Source of the DNA: Planctomycetota bacterium
GTDB taxonomy: Bacteria; Planctomycetota; Planctomycetia; Isosphaerales; Isosphaeraceae
Assembly: GCA_021818605.1 (NCBI GenBank)
Contig: JAKAUH010000054.1
Location: 1-8,058 of the forward strand
Direction: 5' to 3'
DNA length: 8,058 nt
Part shown: piece by piece, positions 1 through 5,400 of the stretch
How positions within the stretch are numbered: position 1 is the stretch's first letter
Layout: the number at the start of each line of letters is the position of its first letter
Position numbers and translations under genes: made by a program
The notes under the pieces: model-generated
Database searches by the model: none
What the model was told of the DNA's origin: nothing
Seen by the model: only the letters and a program-made list of their open reading frames with translations

Positions 1-18
1 TACGCCGGCAGAAAAGTA

Positions 19-69
19 GGTCAGGCTCTCAGCCTGACTCGCCTTCACTGTCAGGCTGCGAGACTGGCC
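19..69. repeat. Two-arm palindromic repeat (REP-like), copy 1
   Basis: The first arm (19-38) is ggtcaggctctcagcctgac, which is itself a hairpin: gtcaggct and agcctgac are perfect reverse complements around a ctc loop. After an 11-base spacer comes a second arm (50-69) that matches the reverse complement of arm 1 at 17 of 20 positions. The same arm 1, spacer length and arm 2 orientation recur at 1641-1691. A recurring layout with variable spacer sequence fits a dispersed repetitive extragenic palindrome rather than a chance hairpin. There is no T-tract, so I do not call it a terminator. Its function is unknown, and no RAYT-type transposase is in the window. Confidence 0.75.
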
Positions 70-122
70 GACTTGAGGATCTTCCTTGCCGGGGTGATAC
101 CCTGACCGCGGGAGACCAGGAG

Positions 123-172
123 TTCACGGTGAATCTCAAAACTCTGACGTGTATATATTCTTCAGAGATTTG
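123..172. promoter_or_regulatory. AT-rich island with nested inverted repeats, possible promoter/operator
   Basis: Two inverted repeats lie side by side in an island much richer in A+T than its surroundings. The first is ttcac-g-gtgaa (123-133). The second has 11-base arms, caaaactctga (137-147) and tcagagatttg (162-172), complementary at 10 of 11 positions and separated by 14 bases that include tatata/tatatt (152-159), a -10-like sequence. Symmetric arms around a -10-like core are compatible with a dimeric repressor site over a promoter for the dehydratase operon. No clear -35 box is visible, the start codon lies about 300 bases downstream, and no regulator gene is in view, so this is tentative. 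Confidence 0.3.
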
Positions 173-461
173 TGTTGGAGTCCTGACCTCTATCTGGCGC
201 TCCGGCCTCTAAGGAGGTCGCGCGTCGAGCCGATCTCCATCACTGGATGGCGATGTGCGTCGTGTCCGTGACCGGTGTGGCGCCGTGCCGAGGAGGCTGG
301 GCCGACACGGGCGCAGCTCGCAGTTGGGTGGTGGCTACGAGGGTGTGGCGGCGTGCCGGTTCGAGTATTATTGGGATCGGCGATCGCGCGGCCGTCGGAG
401 TGTCGAGACCGCGATCGGATCCGGAGACGGCATCCTGGGGAAGCGGGACGAGGACAGGACC

Positions 462-466
462 GGAGG
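462..466 (+). promoter_or_regulatory. Ribosome binding site fixing a TTG start
   Basis: GGAGG lies six bases before the TTG at 473. This spacing is optimal, and no ATG or GTG near this point gives an N-terminus that fits the enolase superfamily. The site therefore decides the start of the dehydratase gene. Confidence 0.75.
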
Positions 467-472
467 CGACTC

Positions 473-1681
473 TTGCGGCTCATCGGCTTCGAGACGTTCC
501 TGGCCAACGCCGGGCTGCGGAACTACCTGTTCGTCCGGCTGCGGACGGATACCGGCCTCACCGGCGTGGGTGAGGCGACGCTCGAGTGGCAGGAACGGAC
601 GGTCCAGACCGTGCTGCACGAGTGGGTCGAGGGGCGGGTGATCGGCCGCGACCCGTTCGACATCGAGGCGATCGTTGGCGGAATGATCCGCGACCAGTAC
701 CAGGGCGGATCCACCGTGATGACCGCCATCAGCGCCGTCGAGATCGCGCTGTGGGACCTCGTCGGCAAGGCCGTGGGCCAGCCGGTTCATCGCCTGCTGG
801 GTGGCCGGTGTCACGAGACGATCCCGACCTATGCGAACGGCTGGTACGGCGGGGCGCGAACGCCGGCCGAGTATACCGAGCGCGCGCGATCGGCCGTGGC
901 GCGGGGGTATCGGGCGCTCAAGTTCGACCCGTTCGGCACGGCGTGGAAGGTTCTGGACCGCGAGGCGGCGGAGGCCGCCGAGGCGATCGTCGCCGCGGTC
1001 CGCGAGGCGGTCGGGGCCGATGTCCGGCTGATGATCGAGTTCCACGGCCGGCTGGGCGCCGGGGCCGCGTCGGCGATGATCCGACGGCTCGAGCGGTTCG
1101 AACCCGCCTGGTGCGAGGAACCCGTGGCGCCCGAGTGCCTCGAGCTGCTGGCCGAGGTGAAGCGATCGTCCACCTGCCCGATCGCCGCGGGCGAGCGGCT
1201 TTATACCCAGGCCGACTTCTACCGGCTGACGAGCCTGCGCGCGGTGGACGTCGTGCAGATGGACCTGGCCCACTGCGGCGGAATCCTCGCGGGCAAGAAG
1301 ATCGCGGCGATGGCCGCGCCTCAGGACATGCTGGTCGCGCCCCATTGCTCGATCGGCCCGGTCGCGCTGGCGGCCTGCCTGCACTTCGACGTCTCGACGC
1401 CGAACTTCCTCGTGCAGGAGGCCTTCGCCGAGTTCGACGTGCCGTGGCGCAACGAGCTGGTCGGGGGCTGGAACCCGATCAAAAACGGCGAGCTCGTCCT
1501 CGACGACCGGCCGGGCCTGGGCCTCGAGCTGGACGAACAGGCGATCGCCGAGCACCCGTATGTGGCCAACGCGTTCCCCAGCCTGTGGGACGGCGACTGG
1601 CAGACGAACTTCACCCAGGACCGGCGAGATGGCTCGAGTCGGTCAGGCTCTCAGCCTGACGAGGCTCGAGCGCCAGTCTGA
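473..1681 (+). CDS. Mandelate racemase/muconate lactonizing (enolase) family protein, probable sugar-acid dehydratase
   Basis: A 402-residue cytoplasmic enzyme of the enolase superfamily, nearest in layout to D-galactonate dehydratase (DgoD, 382 residues), which removes water from an acid sugar to give a 2-keto-3-deoxy acid. The capping domain opens with the typical beta strands (GLTGVGEAT). An alpha-helical signature ISAVEIALWDLVGK starts at residue 86. Likely metal ligands on the barrel are E189 (IEFHGR), E215 (CEEPV) and E241 (AAGERLY). The acid/base histidines are H191 and H291 (APHCS). The spacing of these five residues equals that of DgoD D183, H185, E209, E235 and H285. Glu in place of the first Asp is common in related groups. 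The start is TTG, supported by GGAGG six bases upstream. Residues 390-402 and the stop codon come from an inserted palindromic repeat. The gene lies 47 bases before a dehydrogenase gene and is probably cotranscribed with it. The substrate cannot be assigned from sequence alone. Confidence 0.85.
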   Translation: MRLIGFETFLANAGLRNYLFVRLRTDTGLTGVGEATLEWQERTVQTVLHEWVEGRVIGRDPFDIEAIVGGMIRDQYQGGSTVMTAISAVEIALWDLVGKAVGQPVHRLLGGRCHETIPTYANGWYGGARTPAEYTERARSAVARGYRALKFDPFGTAWKVLDREAAEAAEAIVAAVREAVGADVRLMIEFHGRLGAGAASAMIRRLERFEPAWCEEPVAPECLELLAEVKRSSTCPIAAGERLYTQADFYRLTSLRAVDVVQMDLAHCGGILAGKKIAAMAAPQDMLVAPHCSIGPVALAACLHFDVSTPNFLVQEAFAEFDVPWRNELVGGWNPIKNGELVLDDRPGLGLELDEQAIAEHPYVANAFPSLWDGDWQTNFTQDRRDGSSRSGSQPDEARAPV

Positions 1682-1691
1682 GAGCCTGACC
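1641..1691. repeat. Two-arm palindromic repeat (REP-like), copy 2, across a stop codon
   Basis: Arm 1 (1641-1660) is identical over 20 bases to arm 1 of the copy at 19-38. An 11-base spacer of different sequence follows, then arm 2 (1672-1691), which matches the reverse complement of arm 1 at 18 of 20 positions. The whole could fold as a hairpin of about 20 base pairs with an 11-base loop, or as a small hairpin within arm 1. The TGA stop of the dehydratase gene lies in arm 2 at 1679-1681. An 8-base direct repeat, ggctcgag, flanks arm 1 (1631-1638 and 1663-1670). No T-tract follows, so it could act as an mRNA-stabilising or weak attenuating hairpin between the two genes. Confidence 0.75.
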
Positions 1692-1728
1692 AACTTTCAA
1701 GCCGGCGTTGTAGCAAGGGGACCAGTCC

Positions 1729-2853
1729 GTGCCAACGTTCCGGATCGCGATGACGGGCGACTATCTTGATGCGACGGGGGCGGTCGCGTACGGCGACGTC
1801 GGCCTGGCCCTGCTCGACGGGTGCCCGTTCGTCCGGCGGCACTTCGTGACGGACCTCGCGCCGCGGCCGGGCGACAAATCGTACTGGTCACGGCTGTACT
1901 CGCTCGAGGTGATACCCGAACACATCCACGACGTTGACGGTCTGATCCTCCTGCGGCCGTGGATCAAGCGGAGCACGTTCGCCGAGGGGGCCGCGGACCT
2001 GACCGTGATCGGCCGGTCGGGCGCGGGGTACGACAAGATCGACCTGGCCGCCTGCACCGAGCACGGCGTTGCGGTGTTCAACGCCCCGATGGCGCTGAAC
2101 CACTCGACCGCGTCGTCGGCCCTGCTGTTCATGCTCGCGCTGGCGAAGCGGCTGGTCGAGCAGGAGCGGATCGTGCGTGCGGGCCGGTGGGACCTCCAGC
2201 CGTCGGTGATGGGAGACGAGCTCGAGGGCCGGACGCTCGGGATCGTCGGCCTGGGACACAGCGGCCGCGAGCTGGTCCGCCTGGTCGAGCCGTTCGCCAT
2301 GCGGGTCATCGCATATTCACCGCACGCCGATCCAGACGTCGCGCGCGGGCTCGGCGTCGAGCTGACCACGCTCGCGGACCTCCTGAGGCGGTCGGACCTT
2401 GTCAGCCTGCACTGCCGCCTGACCGACGCGACCCGCGGGATGATCGGCGCGGAGCAGCTTGCCCTGATGAAGCCGTGGGCGTACTTAATCAACGTCGGCC
2501 GCGGCGAGCTGGTGGACCAGGCAGCGCTGGCGTCGGCGCTGAAGGATCGCCGGATCGCCGGCGCGGGGCTCGACGTCTTCCAGGTCGAGCCGCTCCCGCT
2601 GGACGACCCGCTGCTCGGGCTGGACAACGTTTTGCTGACGCCGCACTGGTCGGCCTCGACATCGGACGTCTGGCGCGCGACCGGCCGGGCGATGGCCGAG
2701 GGGATGCTCCAGGCGGCGCGGGGACTCGTGCCGGAGAACGTCGTCAATCCCGAGGTGCTCGGTCGGTCAGTCTTCCGCGAGAAGCTGGCAAGGTTCGCGG
2801 CGAACGCGGGGCAACCTGATGGTGACCTCGGCGTACGCGATGAAGTAGGATGA
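1729..2853 (+). CDS. D-isomer-specific 2-hydroxyacid dehydrogenase, NAD(P)-binding
   Basis: A 374-residue cytoplasmic oxidoreductase that interconverts a 2-hydroxy acid and a 2-keto acid using NAD(H) or NADP(H). The catalytic domain is split (about 1-125 and 315-374) around a Rossmann domain with GxGxxG at 174-179 (GLGHSG). The catalytic residues of the family are present: R258 (NVGRGELVD), E287 (QVEPLP) and H306 (TPHWSAS). Beyond the second Rossmann strand the sequence is AYSPH, so S197 stands where NAD-dependent members usually have Asp. This may loosen or switch cofactor choice towards NADP. The length exceeds the usual 310-340 residues, mostly through extra sequence before residue 80. The start is GTG, with AGGGG (1716-1720) eight bases upstream. 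It follows the dehydratase gene by 47 bases, separated by the repeat, which suggests a two-gene sugar-acid or 2-hydroxyacid unit. Phosphoglycerate dehydrogenase is less likely, because no C-terminal ACT domain is present. Confidence 0.88.
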   Translation: MPTFRIAMTGDYLDATGAVAYGDVGLALLDGCPFVRRHFVTDLAPRPGDKSYWSRLYSLEVIPEHIHDVDGLILLRPWIKRSTFAEGAADLTVIGRSGAGYDKIDLAACTEHGVAVFNAPMALNHSTASSALLFMLALAKRLVEQERIVRAGRWDLQPSVMGDELEGRTLGIVGLGHSGRELVRLVEPFAMRVIAYSPHADPDVARGLGVELTTLADLLRRSDLVSLHCRLTDATRGMIGAEQLALMKPWAYLINVGRGELVDQAALASALKDRRIAGAGLDVFQVEPLPLDDPLLGLDNVLLTPHWSASTSDVWRATGRAMAEGMLQAARGLVPENVVNPEVLGRSVFREKLARFAANAGQPDGDLGVRDEVG

Positions 2854-2889
2854 GATTGGTGCGATCGAGCGATCCGCGGAGGGAATGTC

Positions 2890-3333
2890 ATGGAAGCGAC
2901 TGAGATTCATCCCGCAACTGTTCCACCACACCCGTCAGACGAGAAGCTCCGCGCCGACCCTCCGGAGACCACCGGGTCGTTTCCGGCTCCAGACCTGCGA
3001 TCCCCCGTTCTGGAGCGGGTCCGAGAGGAGCAGCAGGCATTGCGGGCGAACCACAATTATTGTGAAGCCAGGGCGGCCGACGATGCCAAGCTCCAGAGTG
3101 AACAGGACGCCTTCCGGAGACTCCTGCCGGACCTGTTGAAGACATATCGCAACCAGTATGTGGCCATTCACGAGGGGCAGGTCGTGGGGACTGGTCCGGA
3201 TCAGATCGAGCTCGCGGACCGATCTTATGATCGGTTCGGTTATGTCCCCATCCTCGTGACCCTGGTCACCGACCGTCCGCGCGTGGTCCGGGTTCCTTCC
3301 CCACGCGGGGGACGGGTCGAGGATCGGGCATGA
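2890..3333 (+). CDS. Hypothetical protein with DUF5678-like C-terminal segment
   Basis: A 147-residue protein of unknown function without signal peptide or membrane segment. Residues 1-37 are rich in Pro, Glu and Thr and probably disordered. Residues 38-85 are charged and helical, possibly a short coiled coil (ERVREEQQALRAN and onward). Residues 86-126 (YRNQYVAIHEGQVVGTG, then a helix, then YVPILVTLV) resemble the DUF5678 pattern of a tyrosine, 'YVAIxxGxVVxxG' and a hydrophobic C-terminal strand. That assignment is from memory of the pattern, not a search. The start is ATG, with GGAGGG (2878-2883) six bases upstream. A weak promoter-like pair precedes it (gtgacc at 2822-2827, taggat at 2846-2851). 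Its stop overlaps the start of the next gene (ATGA), so the two are translationally coupled and likely act together. Third codon positions are less GC-biased than in the flanking enzymes. Confidence 0.75.
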   Translation: MEATEIHPATVPPHPSDEKLRADPPETTGSFPAPDLRSPVLERVREEQQALRANHNYCEARAADDAKLQSEQDAFRRLLPDLLKTYRNQYVAIHEGQVVGTGPDQIELADRSYDRFGYVPILVTLVTDRPRVVRVPSPRGGRVEDRA

Positions 3334-3710
3334 TTCGATTCAACTACACTCGGCAACTCGACCCTCCCGCGCCCTTCGTCTTTGTGTCCTTGAGCTGTCC
3401 TCTGACGAGCCGCTCCGTGCACGATCTTCCGGCTCAGGTAGACCCGGCCGCGGATCGGACCGTGATTCCCGGGGGCCTGGTGGACATTCTGGGGCTTCGA
3501 CCTTTGGAGACGTTGGAATTCGCGGGCCTGGGCGGCAGAATCCTGGTGCTTTCCACCTACCGGGTTGAGTTGGCCATTCGCGCATTGTCGCCTCTTCAGG
3601 TAGTCGTGGCCGCTCAGGATGACGAGCCGTACGTCCTGCTCGGCCGGGATGTCCTGAACCGATACCGCATCCTGTTCGATGGACCGGGTCTGGCCCTCGA
3701 GTTCGGCTGA
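3330..3710 (+). CDS. Retropepsin-like (clan AA) protein with altered active-site loop
   Basis: A 126-residue single-domain protein that fits the bacterial retropepsin-like aspartic protease fold, whose active form is a dimer. The first conserved loop is at residues 37-47, VDPAADRTVIP, where active members have D-T/S-G-A. Asp38 is kept, but Thr and Gly are replaced by Pro39 and Ala40. The family's second landmark is clear: LLGRDVLNRYRILFDGP (residues 102-118) followed by a final beta strand. Length and layout otherwise match small bacterial members. The start ATG overlaps the preceding stop by four bases, so translation should be coupled to the DUF5678-like gene. About a quarter of its codons end in A or T, more than in proC, which suggests a different history or low expression. 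It may be a weak protease or a binding domain without activity. The fold is fairly sure; activity is not. Confidence 0.75.
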   Translation: MIRFNYTRQLDPPAPFVFVSLSCPLTSRSVHDLPAQVDPAADRTVIPGGLVDILGLRPLETLEFAGLGGRILVLSTYRVELAIRALSPLQVVVAAQDDEPYVLLGRDVLNRYRILFDGPGLALEFG

Positions 3711-3819
3711 GTCCACGATTCTTGAATGCGGAGCCGGCGCGGGCCGGGGCATCTCTCGGCGGGAAAACGCCGCCAGACGTCGAGGTCCGGGGAAGAATCT
3801 CATTACGGGGTCTCGCAGC

Positions 3820-4770
3820 ATGACGCGTTGGGGTTTCATCGGCTCGGGCAAGATGGCGACCGCCCTGATCAAGGGGATGATCCGGGCCGGGCTGGCGTCG
3901 ACGGGGTCGATCTGCGCGAGCGATCCATTACCGTCGGCGCGGGCGGCGCTCGAGTCTGATCCGGGGATCGCGACCTTTGCGTCGAACGTCGAGATCGCCG
4001 GGCAAAGCGACGTGCTGGTGCTGGCCGTGAAGCCGCAGAGTCTGCGCGAGGTGCTGGCCGAGCTGCGGCCGGCGGTGACGGCCGATCACCTGATTGTCTC
4101 GGTGGCCGCGGGCGCGACGATCGCGGCGATCGACGAGGGGTTGGGCGGCCGGGGTCGGATCGTGCGGGTGATGCCCAACACGCCGGCCCTGGTCGGCGAG
4201 GGGGCGTCGGCCTATGCGATGGGGCCGCGGACCGTGCCCGAGGACGAGGAAGTGGTGAAGGGCTGCCTCGAGTCGGTCGGCCGGGCGGTCCGGGTACCCG
4301 AATCGCTGCTCGACGCGGTAACCGGACTATCGGGCAGCGGGCCGGCGTTTGTGTATGTGATGATCGAGGCGCTCAGCGACGGCGGGGTCCGCGTCGGCCT
4401 GCCGCGCGACGTGGCCACGCTGCTGGCCGTGCAGACGGTGCTGGGGGCGGCGATGACAGTTCGTGACACGGGGCTGCACCCCGGCGTACTCAAGGACCAG
4501 GTGGCCTCGCCGGGTGGGACGACGATCGCCGGGCTGCACGAGCTGGAGCGCGGCCGGCTGCGGGGCACCCTGATCGACGCCGTCGAGGCAGCGGCCCGCC
4601 GCTCGGCCGAGCTGGCCGCCCTGGCGCGGCCGTCGCCGCCGCATCCGCCGGGGCCGCATCCGCCGGGGCCGGGACCGCACCCGCCGCATCTGTCGGGGCC
4701 GCACCGGCCTCCGCCTCCGCCGCCGCGCGGGCCGAAGCCGAAGCGCCACGGGCCGCACGAGGAACTGTGA
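3820..4770 (+). CDS. proC: Pyrroline-5-carboxylate reductase with His/Pro-rich C-terminal tail
   Basis: Catalyses the last step of proline synthesis, NAD(P)H-dependent reduction of 1-pyrroline-5-carboxylate, in the cytoplasm. The N-terminal Rossmann motif is GFIGSGKMATAL (residues 5-16). VMPNTPALVGEG (117-128) and the dimerisation-domain signatures TGLSGSGPAF (168-177) and SPGGTTIAGL (230-239) are intact. The core ends near residue 268, matching the usual length of about 270. A further 48 residues form a tail of Pro, His and Gly, part of it encoded by a perfect 15-base tandem repeat (4641-4670). The start at ATG 3820 puts the Rossmann strand at the very N-terminus, as in the family. The upstream ribosome site is weak (gggg at 3807-3810), and the frame open upstream to 3679 overlaps the previous gene and looks noncoding. 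The TGA stop shares a base with the ATG of the phosphoesterase gene, so the two form an operon. Confidence 0.93.
   Translation: MTRWGFIGSGKMATALIKGMIRAGLASTGSICASDPLPSARAALESDPGIATFASNVEIAGQSDVLVLAVKPQSLREVLAELRPAVTADHLIVSVAAGATIAAIDEGLGGRGRIVRVMPNTPALVGEGASAYAMGPRTVPEDEEVVKGCLESVGRAVRVPESLLDAVTGLSGSGPAFVYVMIEALSDGGVRVGLPRDVATLLAVQTVLGAAMTVRDTGLHPGVLKDQVASPGGTTIAGLHELERGRLRGTLIDAVEAAARRSAELAALARPSPPHPPGPHPPGPGPHPPHLSGPHRPPPPPPRGPKPKRHGPHEEL
4641..4670 (+). repeat. 15-base tandem repeat inside the proC tail
   Basis: gcatccgccggggcc occurs twice in perfect tandem (4641-4655 and 4656-4670), and imperfect relatives continue to about 4705. The unit length is a multiple of three, so each copy adds five residues (His-Pro-Pro-Gly-Pro) without a frameshift. 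Slipped-strand replication is a plausible origin of the tail, and copy number may vary between strains. Confidence 0.85.
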
Positions 4771-5390
4771 TGAAGCTCGGGCTGATCTCCGATATCCACG
4801 GCGACCCGGTCGCGCTGGAACTCGCCTGGGCACACCTGATCGTCCTGGGCGCCGACCGGATCGTCTGCGCGGGCGACCTCGTCGGCTACGGCCCGTTCCC
4901 CGACCGGGTCTCGGCGTTCCTCCGCGAGCGCGGAGTCGACGCCGTCCGAGGCAACCACGACCGCTGGGCACTCGAGCGCGGCCTCGGGGTCCGCGACGAG
5001 TTCGGCGGCGGGACGCCCAGCCGCGAGACGCTCGACCATCTGGAGTCGCTTCCGTTCGACCTGGAGATCGCGGACGGCCGCCAGGTCGGCGTCGTGGTGC
5101 ACGGATCGCCCCGCTCGGACATGGAGTTCGTCACTCCCACGACGCACCCGCCGGACGTGCTCCAGAGCATCCTCGCCGAGCTCGGCTGCGACCTCCTGGT
5201 CGTCGGCCACACGCACCGGCCGATGTGGTTCCGATGCGCCGAGGGGCTGGTGGTCAACCCGGGGTCGGTGATCTCGATGGCCCGCCGCGTCGAGACCTCG
5301 CGGAGCTTCGCGATGGTGGACCTCGAAACCCTCGAGGCGACCTTCCACGACGTCGAGACCGGACGGGTCATTACGGTCGATCCCTGGTGA
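4770..5390 (+). CDS. Calcineurin-like metallophosphoesterase, YfcE/MJ0936 type
   Basis: A 206-residue cytoplasmic phosphoesterase with the full two-metal motif set: D8-x-H10 (SDIHGD), G35-D36 (AGDLVGYGP), GNHD with N62, H63 and D64, H111 (VVHGSPR) and GHTH with H147 and H149. Members hydrolyse phosphodiesters or phosphomonoesters using Mn, Fe or Ni ions. The physiological substrate of most is unknown, and the sequence does not settle it here. I chose ATG 4770 over the in-frame GTG 4767 because GAGGA (4759-4763) is six bases from ATG and only three from GTG. The ATG overlaps the proC stop (TGATG), which implies coupled translation, but no functional link between the two is established. The stop lies 10 bases from the stop of the convergent peptidase gene, and no terminator is visible between them. 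Confidence 0.9.
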   Translation: MKLGLISDIHGDPVALELAWAHLIVLGADRIVCAGDLVGYGPFPDRVSAFLRERGVDAVRGNHDRWALERGLGVRDEFGGGTPSRETLDHLESLPFDLEIADGRQVGVVVHGSPRSDMEFVTPTTHPPDVLQSILAELGCDLLVVGHTHRPMWFRCAEGLVVNPGSVISMARRVETSRSFAMVDLETLEATFHDVETGRVITVDPW

Positions 5391-5400
5391 GATCCCGGAA

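Larger units (their letters stand above)
70..472. other. Noncoding leader region upstream of the dehydratase gene
   Basis: No convincing gene is present in these 403 bases. Reading frames that cross it give low-complexity Arg/Gly/Ser-rich translations typical of noncoding GC-rich DNA, and the frame entering from base 1 stops at 103-105. The dehydratase frame stays open upstream to about 275, but that extension matches nothing expected at the N-terminus of the family, and a good ribosome site places the start at 473. The region holds an AT-rich island with inverted repeats (123-172) and a perfect anti-Shine-Dalgarno match at 210-218 with no usable start codon behind it. It may carry the promoter and a 5' untranslated region, or remnants of a lost gene. 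Confidence 0.6.

Noticed and set aside
275..472. In-frame extension of the dehydratase gene by 66 residues at its N-terminus
   Set aside because: The extension is Arg/Gly-rich and unlike the capping domain of the family. GGAGG with six-base spacing supports the TTG at 473, where the family fold begins.
368..1555. Long minus-strand open frame (395 codons) opposite the dehydratase gene
   Set aside because: It mirrors codon bias of the plus-strand gene in GC-rich DNA. The translation has no recognisable domain and the plus-strand gene has full catalytic motifs.
2822..2851. Promoter-like gtgacc and taggat with an 18-base gap before the DUF5678-like gene
   Set aside because: Each box matches the sigma-70 consensus at only four of six positions and both lie inside the previous gene's end. 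I mention it with the gene but do not call it.
3757..3772. Possible terminator hairpin, cggcg-ggaaaa-cgccg, between the retropepsin-like gene and proC
   Set aside because: The stem is only five pairs and no T-tract follows, so termination cannot be supported.
3679..3819. 47-residue upstream extension of ProC
   Set aside because: It overlaps the end of the retropepsin-like gene and lacks family similarity. The Rossmann strand of ProC normally starts within the first few residues, as it does from ATG 3820.
4630..4735. Repetitive ccg-rich stretch considered as a CRISPR-like or minisatellite array
   Set aside because: Units are adjacent 15-mers without spacers and remain in frame within proC, so it is a coding tandem repeat only.
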